NCBI GenBank assembly: GCA_965178125.1
Contig: OZ237746.1
Span: forward strand, 868,001 to 932,000
Origin: Bilabrum cf. latius
Lineage: Eukaryota; Bigyra: Bicosoecida; Bigyra; Bicosoecida
Direction of reading: 5' to 3'
Length of the DNA: 64,000 nucleotides
In this document: positions 48,164 through 58,917 of the stretch, piece after piece
Position numbering within the stretch: position 1 is the stretch's first letter
Layout: each line of letters starts with the position of its first letter
Position numbers and translations under genes: made by a program
Notes under the pieces: generated by a model
Told to the model about the DNA's origin: nothing
What the model saw: only the letters and a program-made list of their open reading frames with translations
Databases searched by the model: none

Positions 48164-48328
48164 ATGAAAGAAATTGTGTTGGAAGATTTAGTTTCTAAGA
48201 TAAATCCTAAGATATGGAAAAAATTAAGTGATAAACTTAAAATGTTCAAACATTTCAACAAGCAAACATAGATGAAAGCACAAAAGACTTACAAAAAGGG
48301 TCTCAAATATACACCTTATAAGTGGTGA
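48164..48328 (+). CDS. Small basic PLV protein
   Basis: 54 residues from ATG to TGA with one in-frame TAG. Lys-rich and helical (MKEIVLEDLVSKINPKIWKK at the start). No family recognised. A TATA-like sequence just upstream and the lack of any overlapping gene support expression. Confidence 0.5.
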
Positions 48329-48362
48329 CCCTTTTTTAAAGATTTTACTTTCCAAATACGAT

Positions 48363-49430
48363 TTAGTCATACGCAAACATTTTCCAAGCCTGTTTTAGGG
48401 CATTCTTCTTGGATATTCCTTTTCCTCTTAAAATGGACGCCATTTTCATAACTCTTGAACGTTTGGTTTCACACTGACATTGACCTCCAAATAATTCCAG
48501 ATACATCCCCGATACTGGGTCATTCGTATGCGAATGGATTTCTTTCATAATTGGTTTTCCAACTGTTTTAGTTGCTAAATCCCAACCTTCTTTAAAATCT
48601 TGTCCAAAATCCCTTTCTGTGTTCTACTTATGTTTTTCCTAATTTTTCATTAAGGCGTTTCTGACATCTTCCGGTAAATCATCTAAACCTCTCCCAAACC
48701 ATTTGGAAAAATAACCAGCCACATCAGTAGCAGCATTAGCCACTCTCTTAGTAAATCCCGATACGTTCTTAGCAATACTTTCCACATCCTACATAATGAA
48801 GTCATTTACTTTAGGAGTTAAGAAGCCGTTCGCTCTAAGTACATCTTGAATGAATTTTTGACAATTCAACGAGAAGGCACGATACTAATAAAAATTGTAT
48901 TCTCCTATTTTCTTTAAAGTGGTCTCATATAATTCCCTAACTGTTTTCTAAGGTTTTCCATTAATATTTACTTCCATAGTTTGAGTTTTTTTATTCATGG
49001 AAAATCTTGGGGACAAATTCACCCTCTCATTTTTTTCTAAATATATTTTCCTACCACCTCCAAGGTTCAACTCTAAGGCTAAATGAAAAAAATCATTGTA
49101 TCCGTGTTTATTCTTTAACTTTTTCATTTTTCCCAAGGTTATCCAGTTGAGCAATCTATTTATCGCACCACTAATAGGGGTTCTAATTACTTTCATAGCT
49201 ATAATTGTTCTATCCCCGTATTGCTGTAGTGTTCTCTAGACTTCGTTTGAATTCCCATACACAACCCCACCCTTAAGCTGTTGCGCCAGCTAACTGCGCC
49301 GAGAGGGGGTGCTTCGCAAACCATCTTTTAATTTATCTTGTTTCCTCATATATTCCTCAACCTTTTTAATAATATCTTCGTGAGTGGTTTTCTTTTTCTT
49401 TTTCCCAACCAACTAAGAGAAACTCTACAT
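48363..49430 (-). CDS. PLV papain-fold-like (NlpC/P60-LRAT type) protein
   Basis: ATG at 49430 to TAA at 48363, 355 residues, with several in-frame TAGs. The start is fixed by a TAA directly upstream of the ATG. The first 75 residues are Lys/Gln-rich. Residues 95-180 contain FFHLALELNL and, about 75 residues later, YRAFSLNCQKFIQDVL. The order His then N-C-Q/E-x-F is the signature of circularly permuted papain-like NlpC/P60 and LRAT enzymes, which are hydrolases or acyltransferases found in many dsDNA viruses. The C-terminal 150 residues hold an amphipathic region (VANAATDVAGYFSKWF) and GQCQCETKRSRVMKMASILR. The role is inferred to be membrane- or peptide-processing during entry or assembly. 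Confidence 0.5.
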
Positions 49431-49442
49431 TTAATATAGAAT

Positions 49443-49466
49443 AAGCTTTTAAAAGCTTGACCAAAA
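49443..49466 (+). promoter_or_regulatory. Palindrome plus GACCAAAA motif
   Basis: AAGCTTTTAAAAGCTT followed by GACCAAAA, between the divergent genes starting at 49430 and 49524. The same composite occurs at 60163 and, with one change in each arm, at 60457. Confidence 0.6.
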
Positions 49467-49523
49467 TAACTATTTGTCCGTTTGGGGTATGACCCCATAA
49501 ATATAGAAGTCTATTTTATACAA

Positions 49524-49817
49524 ATGACAAAAAGGAAGCACACCTATGAATTTGTAAATGAATTAGAAGGGTTTATATTCAAAGCACCGAGTAGAAGGAA
49601 AGGGAAAAAATATGATGTTTTCGATGGGAATACTGGGAAATACATTGCGTCATTTGGAAGTAAAAACCATCATCAATTTTTTGACAGAATAGGATATTAT
49701 TCTAACAAAGACCACAAAGATATAAATCGTTTATCTTCTTATTACAAACGACACGGATTAGAGTTTTCCCCAAGAAGTCCTAAGTTCTTTTCACACTTCT
49801 ACCTTTGGGCTTTGTGA
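49524..49817 (+). CDS. DUF5754-like small PLV/NCLDV protein
   Basis: 97 residues from ATG at 49524 (MTKRKHTYEF) to TGA. It has the pattern of a small family common in large algal viruses and PLVs: KKYDVFDG..TGKYIASFGS, then DHKDINRLSSYYKRHG and a C-terminal SHFYLWA. The function of the family is unknown. An in-frame ATG 42 bases upstream is possible, but 49524 starts the conserved part. Confidence 0.65.
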   Translation: MTKRKHTYEFVNELEGFIFKAPSRRKGKKYDVFDGNTGKYIASFGSKNHHQFFDRIGYYSNKDHKDINRLSSYYKRHGLEFSPRSPKFFSHFYLWAL

Positions 49818-49820
49818 TAC

Positions 49821-50438
49821 TCATAGACGAGAACCAAGACCAAATGTTTTACGGACGAATTCCTCCAGTTGCTAAAAGGATGAATAAACACAATACTAAC
49901 TCTAATGTAACCCAGCGATTAGATTAGTTCTTGAGCGTTCCACAGACAATAAGTCCCCCGATTTTTTACCCTCACGGATTTCCTCAAAAAGACTGTGAGA
50001 AGGCACACACACAAAAATTGAACTTTCCTTAAATAAATCTTTCGCTAATTCCAACGAACCAACCATAACTATCAGACGTCTTGATTTCTTCGTGAGCCAA
50101 TCCGCTTTAATTTTTTCATACACTAATCTTGATTGGGAATAATAAAAGAGACGATGTGTGCTCTCATCACCGTCAACCAACATCTTCTCCATTTTCTATT
50201 TTTCCTGTCCTGAGATTTGAGCATTTACGCATTCGTCTAAATCAATAATTAGCGTGTCCTTATCCACCGCTTCTAGGGAGCGACACAAAGTAGTTTTCCC
50301 AGAGCCTTTTGGAACAACCACGCAGGATTTCTGTTTCTAAGTTCCGTCTTTCGTCCACCAAGAATATAGACACTTGCTTCCTGTATAAGCTAAAGGGGCT
50401 AAAGTCCCAGCAACCATTACAGCAGTTGATACTGACAT
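49821..50438 (-). CDS. PLV P-loop NTPase / nucleotide kinase-like protein
   Basis: 205 residues from ATG 50438 to TGA 49821-49823, with in-frame TAGs. VVVPKGSGKTTLCRSLE is a Walker A near residue 45, and TLIIDLDECV is a plausible Walker B/Asp near 75. RLIVMVGSLELAKDLF follows near 138. The size and spacing resemble small P-loop kinases rather than the packaging ATPase, which is encoded separately at 60484-61389. TATAGTATATC lies about 15 bases upstream of the start. Its tail converges with the DUF5754-like gene. Confidence 0.65.
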
Positions 50439-50501
50439 TGTTTTGATATACTATATACCAAGACAAATATTTATTGGTTTACCCTTTTCATACTCCTGAC
50501 T

Positions 50502-51260
50502 TCAATATTTCTCCACACATTCCCTGAACTTTTCCATAGTCTTAAGAAGTTCATCAACAGACCGTTTGTAGTTTTCCATAGATTTCAAAGTGTCTGTTGG
50601 AGTTTCCTTTTGTTTCTATTCAATCAAATATTTGTGTCTAATCGTTCTTTCGTGTCTGCGTATATCTCCTCTACGGACATCACAACCACACTCACATTTT
50701 ACTCTTTGCTTTGCCCAAGTCTAGTGTTTATCTTTGTTCAAATAGTAGTATTTTTGCTACATATTTCTTATTGTAACTACATTATTCAATCTATACATTC
50801 TATTGTCTTCACGAAGTTTTTTACGGTTCTACATTCTGTAGTTGTGTTGGTACTCCCGAATTTTATCGATGTTTTCTAATTGGTATTGCTTAGTTCTCTC
50901 AAGAATTTTTCCGCGGTTCTGTTTATAGTGTTGCTTTCTTTCTTTAAGTACGAATTCTCGGTTCTATTGGTAATGCTCTCTCCTTGTTCTTCCTGCGACA
51001 ATTTTATTCACGCAATCACTTTTCTGTATGAATTCACCCTCTCTGCGATTTAATGCCTCTTTCGATTTACAAGGGTGGTTCTCAATTAAAATAATTCGTG
51101 CGTCTCCACATTTAAGAACTCTTTGCGAAGTACAGTTGTCTGTCATTAAACGATGTTTGGACATTCTCTTACTCAAAGATTGAGTAGTAGAACCAATATA
51201 CGTTAATCCTGTAGAAGGAGACCAAATTTTATATATTTTCCCCTTTGAATAATCAGGCAT
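50502..51260 (-). CDS. GIY-YIG endonuclease with C-terminal zinc-finger-like motif
   Basis: 252 residues to TGA at 50502-50504, with several in-frame TAGs. The N-terminal domain has GKIYKIWSPSTGLTYIGSTT (GIY...YIG), SKRMSKHR and EALNRREGEFI with the catalytic Glu. A helical Asn/Tyr/Arg-rich linker leads to CECGCDVRRGDIRRHERTIR, then H, a C-x-C...H...H finger also seen in the small protein at 62522. GIY-YIG enzymes are frequent in PLVs and can act as homing endonucleases or in recombination. Confidence 0.85.
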
Positions 51261-51321
51261 TCGCTTTTCTACGCTTTTCTACTCTTTTCTATTCCCTTAC
51301 ACTTAAATCAATTTTTCATAC

Positions 51322-51796
51322 TCAAGCTTGGAGCATAGCGAGTAGTTGGTTACGAGAAAGAGATTTACCACCTGTTAAGCCCGAGCCTAACTTGGCACCT
51401 GTTAAGCCCTTGCCTTTCTTGGTAGTTTTTCGGGGTTTCCTTTGGCGTCCCATACCAGCCATTTCACCCACCATTTTAGCGGTGTCAAATACCTACTTAC
51501 CATCCTTTAATACTTTTTTGAGATTGCCTTTCTTTACCCAATCAGCGGTTTTGTGTGCGAACTTTTTTAAGGCGTGTCTAATCTTTTTCCCAAGACCGCG
51601 ACCATGTAATCCTGATAATTGACTTTCATATACAACGGGTAGTTTAGAGGCGGAAAGAACATCTGCCCTTGAGATGACACCCTGCTAATACTCAATCTTA
51701 GAACCATCAATCACATTCATTACTCCTTCGTACAATCCCACAACCACACACTACACATTTTGGTAATCTACAACATCATTATTCTTCACTCGTAGG
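51322..51796 (-). CDS. PLV major capsid protein, C-terminal part
   Basis: Starting mid-codon, this part reads LRVKNNDVVDYQNVQ, then VVVGLYEGVMNVIDGS and ISRADVLSA, the end of the second jelly roll. A basic tail follows (KKIRHALKKFAHKTADWVKK, MGRQRKPRKTTKKGKGLTG), ending in TGA at 51322-51324. The part is cut off from the rest by the insertion at 51797-55727. Only with 55728-57052 does it form one frame (1325 + 475 = 1800 bases, 599 residues). Confidence 0.85.
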
Positions 51797-53105
51797 GTTA
51801 ACATAAATAGTAATATTAGAACGAGTCGGGGCGGGATCTGGGATCGGGGGCTTGCGGGCCGGGGCCCGCTCCGGCGCGGGGCGGAGAACTTAGTTTAGTT
51901 CATTACTATCATACAGAATGTGCGCGCGCGCCGCCATCGCAATCGCGCGGGGCGCGAGCGGCGGCGGGAAGTGCCTGCCACCCCGAGTTGTCCGTTCGGC
52001 TACCACGTTTCGAAAAGTATCTCGACTAAAACGCAAGGGATCGCTTATTCCATGCTTATTGCTACGCTCCGATAGCAGTTAAATGAAACGCTGCCGGTGG
52101 AATTTCCATGCACCCTCGAAACAAAAAGCCTTAGGGATTCGCGCGCCCGGATAAACTCCTCCCTGCCGCGCCCTGATCCGATCCCTTTCGCGCTCCACTC
52201 GATCCGATTCATTCCACCCCTCGAATGCGCCGGTAAGCGACAACATTGTTTGATTTGCATTATAACATCATGATTTCTGCTAGCCGATCGGCGGCCCATG
52301 TCGTGCCCGGCTCTGGAGGAGCACTGAGGTGGCGCGCAAACGCTGTCATCTCCAATCGTGAGCCCAATCCCCGCAGCATCCATGCAACGAGCAACGAAAT
52401 ATTACTTGATTGAATACCAAACATGCAATTCCATGGCGTGATAGGCGTCAGAGCATTGGTGAGTCGAGTGAGCGGACCAACGGCAGCTTCCAACGCCACG
52501 AGCCTCGAGGCACAACGCGTCCACGCTCCAGTCAGTTCCCATCGCAGATGCAAGAGCGCTTTAAACAAAATCAAGTAAGACATAGATTCGATTGCCTGCG
52601 TGTGCTGCTGCTTTGATCGGGGAGGGAGGGCTCCAAGCGGCCGGCTCGCCCTCCCTCCGCCTTGCCGCTGCTGAATCCGACCGCGGGAGCAATCCAAGCT
52701 TCAGGAAGACGACGACGCGCCGGCACAATGGACTCTATGAAGCTATTCATGGCAAATTGCATCGCCGCCGCCGACCGCCGGCAGGCGTTCTGTACCTCGT
52801 GAGCTCATTCAATGCTGACATCTGCGAACTAGCGCCTCCAGCACCCCATCAGCAGCACCGCGTAGCGCCACGGCGGCAGCCAGTGGCATCCTACGGCTCT
52901 CATGCATCTCCTGACTCTGCATTGCCTCCATCGTGGCGGGCACGCCCATTGTGCCTGACGCTCTCCTGCTTGCGACCATCGGCATCGCTGGCGCCTGGCT
53001 GCGACCCCCCGGCACGCGACGGCAGCTCTCCACTCCCGCTACCCGGCCCGCCACCCACTCCCATCTACAAACCCATGGGGGGCGGGCTTAGGTCCTTTCC
53101 CTCTT
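51797..53105 (+). repeat. Tandem unit 1 (1309 bp)
   Basis: First copy. It differs from units 2 and 3 mainly in two short windows, near 51897-51925 and 52048-52120. Confidence 0.9.
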
Positions 53106-54416
53106 GTTAACATAAACAGTAATATTAGAACGAGTCGGGGCGGGATCCGGGATCAGGGGCTTGCGGGCCGGGGCCCGCGCCCGCACCGAGCGGAGAACTT
53201 AGTTTAGTTCTATGAGATAACATTCAATGGGCGCGCGCGCCGCCATCGCAATCGCGCGGGGCGCGAGCGGCGGCGGGAAGTGCCTGCCACCCCGAGTTGT
53301 CCGTTCGGCTACCGCGTTTCGGAAAGTATCTCGACTAAAACGCAAGGGATCGCTTATCCCTGACCAATTAGTATGATCATCAATAAAGGAATAAGGTAGC
53401 CCTTGGTGCCTGTTGGATTCTCCCACGAAACAAAAAGCCTTAGGGATTCGCGCGCCCGGATAAACTCCTCCCTGCCGCGCACTGATCCGATCCCTCTCGC
53501 GCTCCACTCGATCCGATTCATTCCACCCCTCGAATGCGCCGGTAAGCCAATAGATTGTTGTATTTGCATTATGACATCATGATTTCTGCTGGCCGATCGG
53601 CTGCCCATGCCGTGCCCGGCTCTGGAGAAGCACTGAGGTGGCGCGCAAATGCTGTCACCTCCAACCGCAAGCTCAATCCCCGCAGCATCCATGCCACGAG
53701 CAACGAAATGTTACTTGATTGAATATCAATCACGCAATTCCACGGTGAGGTAGGCGTGATAGCATCGATGAGTCGAGTGAGCGGACCAACAGCAGCTTCC
53801 AACGCCACGAGCCTCGAGGCACAACGCGTCCGCGCTCCAGTCAGCTCCTATCGCAGATGCAACAGCGCTTTAAAACAAAATCAAGTAAGGCATAGATTCG
53901 ATTGCCCGCGTGCGCTGCTGCTTTGATTGGGGAGGGAGGGCTCCAAGCGGCCGGCTCGCCCTCCCTCCGCCCCGCCGCTGCTGAATCCGACCGCGGGAGC
54001 GATCTAGGCTTCAGGGAGACGACGACGCGCCGGCACAATGGACTCTATGGAGCTATTCATGGCAAATTGCATCGCCGCCGCCGACCCCCGGCAGGCACTC
54101 TGTACCTCGTGAGCTCATATCGCGCTGACATCTGCGAGCTAGCGCCCTCCAGCGCCCCGGCTGCAGCACCGCGAAGCACCACGGCGGCAGCCAGTTGCAT
54201 CTCACGGCTCACCTGCATCTCCTGACTCTGCGTTGCCTCCATCGTGGCGGGCACGCCCATTGTGCCTGACGCTCCCCTGCTTGCGACCATCATCATCGCT
54301 GGCGGCAGGCTGCGACCCCCCGGCACGCGACGGCAGCTCGCCACTCCCGCTACCCGGCCCGCCACCCACTCCCATCTCCAAACCCATGGGGGGCGGGCTT
54401 AGGTCCTTTCCCTCTT
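53106..54416 (+). repeat. Tandem unit 2 (1311 bp)
   Basis: Second copy. Its variable windows are near 53205-53232 and 53355-53430, with sequence unrelated to the same windows in units 1 and 3. Confidence 0.9.
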
Positions 54417-55727
54417 GTTAACATAAACAATAATATTAGAACGAGTCGGGGCGGGATCCGGGATCGGGGGCTTGCGGGCCGGGGCCCGCTCCCGCACCGA
54501 GCGGAGAACTTAGTTGAATGCTGTAAGATTACATTCAATGGGCGGGCGCGCCGCTGCCGCAATCGCGCGGGGAGCTTGCGGCGGCGGGAAGTGCCTGCCA
54601 CCCCGAGTTGTCCGTTCGGCTACCGCGTTTCGGCTCTTATCTCTGCGATCGGGACATATCTCGCTAATCCGGCGGGTAACTTTGTGCTACCATGCCAGCG
54701 AATCCGAACGCAACGGTATGCTCGGCGATTCTCACTCGAAACAAAAAGCCTTAGGGATTCGCGCGCCCGGATAAACTCCTCCCTGCCGCGCCCTGATCCG
54801 ATCCCCCTCGCGCTCCACTCGATCCGATTCATTGCACCTCTCGAATGCGCCGGTAAGCCAATAGATTGTTGTATTTGCATTATAACATCATGATTTCTGC
54901 TAGCCGATCGGCGGCCCATGTCGTGCCCGGCTCTGGAGGAGCACTGAGGTGGCGCGCAAACGCTGTCACCTCCAATCGTGAGCTCATTCCCCGCAGCATC
55001 GATGCCACGAGCAACGAAATCTTACTTGATTGAATATCAAACACGCAATTCCATGGCGGGGTAGCCGTGCTAGCATCGGTGAGTCGAGTGAGCGGACCAA
55101 CAGCAGCTTCCAACGCCACGAGCCTCGAGGCACAACGCGTCCGCGCTCCAGTCAGCTCCCATCGCAGATGCAACAGCGCTTTAAAACAAAATCAAGTAAG
55201 AAATAGATTCGATTGCCTGCGTGCGCTGCTGCTTTGATTGGGGAGGGAGGGCTCCAAGCGGCCGGCTCGCCCTCCCTCCGCCCTGCCACTGCTGAAATCG
55301 ACCGCGGGAGCGATCTAGGCTTCAGGGAGACGACGACGCGCCGGGACAATGGACTCTATGAAGCTAATCATGGCAAATTGCATCGCCGCCGCCGACCGCC
55401 GGCAGGCACTCTGTACCTCGTGAGCTCATATAATGCTGACATCTGCGAGCTACCGCCCTCCAGCACCCCGACAGCAGCACCTCGAAGCACCACGGCGGCA
55501 GCCAGTGGCATCCTACGGCTCACGTTCATTTCCCGACTCTGCGATGCCTCCATCGTGGCGGGCACGCCCATTGTGCCTGACGCTCTCCTGCTTGCGACCA
55601 TCGGCATCGCTGGCGCCTGGCTGCGACCCCCGGGCACACGACGGCAGCTCTCCACTCCCGCTACCCGGCCCGCCACCCACTCCCATCTCCAGACCCATGG
55701 GGGGCGGGCTTAGGTCCTTTCCCTCTT
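54417..55727 (+). repeat. Tandem unit 3 (1311 bp)
   Basis: Third copy. Its variable windows are near 54515-54540 and 54635-54740. It ends CCCTCTT at the capsid-gene junction. Confidence 0.9.
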
Positions 55728-57052
55728 GTGATAGACAATTGGTTAGAACCGTTTGAACCATTTGTCTAATCTACATCTAGGCTCAAATCCTTGGCGGGGT
55801 CGATGGAGAGAATTGCGCCTGATAGCACCCTTTGTTGATATCCAGGCTATTCAGGCTATATTCCATTATCGAAGCGTCGCATAGCCCATTCCGCGTATTG
55901 CTATTCAAGTCCGTTGCTTCTGGATAAGTCCCATAGCTATTGAGGTGATGCGTCGGCGAGTAATCCAGATTGGTTATTCATTTCGATACTTATTCCCTCA
56001 ATTCCAAGGAATGTGTTTCCCTAATCTACTGAGACGCTGGTAGGTGAGCGTCGGGCAAACACAAATAGACGAGATGGAACTGAATTGCTAAGTTTAATAT
56101 TGTTGTTCGTAAGAGTTGCTGTTGTTCCTGCGCTGATTGTTGCACCATAGCTTTGAGTATATGAAGTCATTTCAAAAATATCATAGGAGACCTGTTTTGG
56201 AAGGACAAACCCTGTTTTAGGGGTAATCTATTCAAGGTATAAATAGGGGTTCTTGACATCTACCGACTAAACGGAAGCAGTTAAGTCCTATTGTGGAATA
56301 CGAGACCACACGGTTCTACTCAGTTGTGACCAATTGATATCTAAGGAAAGAGTTTCTAAACCGAAAATGGCTGGTTGTTCCTATTTACTTTCGTAATGGA
56401 AAGGTGGGCAAAGAACCGCCTCAGTACATTCAAAGACAAGAACACGATTTTGCGTTTGACCTGCGGGCACTGGAGTGTTATCCATTTGAACCAAGTTATA
56501 AAATCCACTTCCTCTTGCGGGTTGGTCCTAAAGCACGTCTTCATACGAAGCAAGAGCGTTATTTGTAGCCTAACTCATCATCGCGTATGAAGGCACATTG
56601 TCGCGTCTATACACACTATCAAGGCAATTCACACGATGAACATCATCATCTAAGCAATGGGACACTACGTCCATTATTTCCGCGTTATTCTAAGTAAAGC
56701 GAATGTTATTGATACCAACTGTCTGTGTTGCAATGGAGCGATTAAGTGGATATGAGCGTGGAGCATCGTAATCTGGTGTAAATGGTACGAGAGCACCTGC
56801 GGTTTGATTATTCACGGAAAAGGTAATGGAAAAACGGCAAGACACGTATGCGCGGCGGCATAAACCTACACCTGAAGGCATACTAATATTCCAATTCACA
56901 CCTGAATTATAATTACCGGCTGAACCAGATGGAGCGTATCTGCGAAACGTTCGGTTCTCATAACCTTCTTGAACTTCATACGGCTTCGGTTGTACATCTA
57001 ATGTAGCGGGTGATACTTTGACTGGCTGAAGGGCAAAGGTATTCAATGACAT
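55728..57052 (-). CDS. PLV major capsid protein, N-terminal part (interrupted)
   Basis: It begins MSLNTFALQPVKVSPATLDV at 57052 with a TATATTATATAC-type sequence just upstream. It holds the first jelly roll and most of the second, with many in-frame TAGs. The segment TFLGIEGISIEMNNQSGLLA followed by LWDLSRSNGL is the hallmark of PLV double-jelly-roll capsid proteins. Coding continues without a stop to QLSIT, where the GC-rich insertion begins. At this locus the product would be truncated with an unrelated tail, so the element should not make full-length capsid unless the insert is removed or another copy supplies it. Confidence 0.9.
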
Positions 57053-57130
57053 TTTTGTTTTCCTTGTATATTATATACAACGAATAAAATTCTATGGGGT
57101 CGCGTCCCCATCCGACGAATTATCTTTTTT

Positions 57131-58246
57131 TCAAAGTCCTTTCCGTTTCTTAAATAAAAACTTCACACTCACACTTCCGTGGCGTAAATAAAGAGGTCTT
57201 AGATTTGAATAATTGTCTTTCCAATATAGATTAAACTAAATCCTATCTACTGAATGTGTATCTAAAAAATCAATTTCGTGGAGAATATGGGGCTGGTATT
57301 GAAGAACCTACTAATTAACTGTTTCAGTGTCATCTAATACACAATCCATATCCACTAATAAACTCTCGGTTCCTGAACCTGAATTTTGAACTGTATTAGT
57401 GGATTGTCCATAGGCGGATTTCTAGGATATTGCCTCACTCCTCACTGGAAGACTTGAAGATGTGAAAACTATTCCACGGAAAACCTAAAACTACACTAAA
57501 CTCCCTCGTTCCTAGGTCATCATTAATCTGTAGTCTCCTGATGGATTTCCCTCGAAGTATGCCTAAGGTTCATATTTTCCAACAGAACTGCCATCATCAA
57601 ATAAAACATTCGTTCCTAAGGATTTGAATAGAATACTGGCGTATAAGTCGTCATCTTGGATATCCATTCGTTCCATAGGAAAACCCGTCATCAGTTCGTT
57701 AAGGGCTTCATTCAACACTAATTTAAATTTTTGTCCTGAGTTTTCCTCGTCGTAATCGGGGTTTGCTACTAAACTGAACTTTCCATCTTTGAATAGTAAA
57801 ACCGGAACTGATGTAATATCCGCTGATAAAGCGTTCTATAGGGTTTCGTTGAATAAATCAACAAAATGCTACACGGAATACATATAATAATAAGGAACAA
57901 ACTACATAGGATTGGAAAAAGATGGTTGGTTTTCCCCTGTTAACTAGGGTCTCCATATAATACTTTCCGTCCATAATTGTACTCCACTTTCATCTGTAAT
58001 GCTTATTCTATACACCGTTTGATTAGGATTTGAAGATGGATTTTTCACTTTATCGGTTTCTATGTGTGGAACCCATAAAGGTATTGAATTGGTGCTTATG
58101 GAAAACCGGAATACTGACATCGTATAATCACCAACATCCTTATCTAATAATGGCTACTTGCGGGTTTCGCTATAGGTCGCTGGTTGGAAAGTATCTTCGT
58201 TATTTCGTATGTTTGCGGTAATGTAAAATCGGTCTGGAGAACTCAT
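57131..58246 (-). CDS. PLV minor capsid (penton) protein
   Basis: 371 residues from ATG 58246 to TGA 57131, with about 15 in-frame TAGs. It is a beta-rich protein of penton size. It ends with FNLYWKDNYSNLRPLYLR then GSVSVKFLFKKRKG, the recurrent C-terminal pattern (DI.F...D..G...PL.L..G..S.K..F.KK) of PLV minor capsid proteins. Its position next to the major capsid gene, on the same strand, is the usual arrangement. ACTATAAGCTTATATTTAAG precedes the start. Confidence 0.8.
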
Positions 58247-58297
58247 TTTACTATAAGCTTATATTTAAGATGGTTTGATTACTTTTCTAAAGTATAA

Positions 58298-58789
58298 TTA
58301 AGATGGTGTGATGAGTGAACCTGACACTAAGGACTTCCAACTAGATGTTGAAGAACTTCCAATCGCCACATAGACATCGTTGTCGCTTCCATTATACACT
58401 AAAGCCCCCTTGAACTTTCGCTCTGGTGACGTATTAATTGGGACAGAAGCATCAGCAAGCGTTGCTCCAGCAACCTCACTCAGCCCAACAACACCCTCTT
58501 GAGAAGTCTTGAATGAACCAACTAGTGAAATATCGCATCTTTCTCCTTCTTCGCTCATACTCATTTGACAACCCGCAGACGCTCCGTTTTTCCCAAATCG
58601 TAAAACTGTGTCTCCCCACGCCATATATGGTTCTCCGTCCGTGAACTCAATACTTGGATTGCCTATGACTGCTCCCGTAGAGTTAGTAATTGCGGACACT
58701 TTAATTGCGTCGCTACTCACAACATTACACGTAATAGTTTGAGACATCAGGTCTAGGCTGTTCTTAGATAGAAGATTGGAAACTGACAT
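58298..58789 (-). CDS. Unknown PLV virion-like protein
   Basis: 163 residues, ATG 58789 to TAA 58298, no in-frame TAG. It is Ser/Thr/Gly-rich and beta-like, with IEFTDGEPYMAWGDTVLRFG and GALVYNGSDNDVYVAIGSSS. The composition resembles a fibre or spike-type structural protein, but I recognise no family. The promoter side has GGATATACTATAAA just before the ATG and, further up, two copies of the 39-bp repeat with TTGACCAAAA. Confidence 0.55.
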   Translation of the reverse strand: MSVSNLLSKNSLDLMSQTITCNVVSSDAIKVSAITNSTGAVIGNPSIEFTDGEPYMAWGDTVLRFGKNGASAGCQMSMSEEGERCDISLVGSFKTSQEGVVGLSEVAGATLADASVPINTSPERKFKGALVYNGSDNDVYVAIGSSSTSSWKSLVSGSLITPS

Positions 58790-58829
58790 TTTATAGTATA
58801 TCCACAGAAATAATTTTTATCAGGTTGCC

Positions 58830-58917
58830 AAAAGATGTAAATAAGAGGTTTTGGTCAATCTTTTCCTAAAAGATGTATATAAGAGGTTTTGGTTAATCTT
58901 TTCCTAAAAGATGTAAT
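58830..58917. repeat. 39-bp tandem repeat, two copies plus part
   Basis: The unit is AAAAGATGTAAATAAGAGGT, then TTTGGTCAATCTTTTCCTA, at 58830-58868 and 58869-58907, with a partial third. On the minus strand each contains GATTGACCAAAA or GATTAACCAAAA. It lies between the stop of the leftward 58893-60155 gene and the start of the 58789 gene. Confidence 0.85.

Larger units (their letters stand above)
51797..55727. mobile_element. GC-rich triple tandem insertion inside the capsid gene
   Basis: 3931 bases of GC-rich sequence in AT-rich PLV DNA: three head-to-tail units, each starting GTTAACATAAA and ending CCTTTCCCTCTT. Flanking bases suggest a 2-bp GT duplication (AC on the capsid strand). Excision restores the capsid frame. 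No transposase, RT or recombinase domain is visible in any frame, so it is non-autonomous. The ends lack GT..AG in the capsid direction, arguing against an intron. Exact short-core insertion with tandem copies resembles integration of circular multimers, but this is inference. Confidence 0.8.

Noticed and set aside
49846-50040. Rightward ORF starting MFYGRIPPVAKRM
   Set aside because: Antisense to the C-terminal part of the P-loop NTPase and without recognisable features.
51802-51804. ATG at 51804 as the start of an independent basic protein gene
   Set aside because: The ATG lies in the insert. The downstream sequence is the C-terminal end of the major capsid protein and joins in frame with 55728-57052.
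51797-55727. The capsid-gene insert as a spliceosomal intron
   Set aside because: No GT..AG or AT..AC ends at the frame-restoring junction; composition and tandem structure differ from the 100-250-base introns seen in the lectin gene.
52592-55760. Conserved ORFs of 80-170 residues inside the three tandem units
   Set aside because: They are Arg/Pro/Ser-rich, occur in overlapping frames on both strands and carry no domain. Conservation is explained by DNA identity of the copies.
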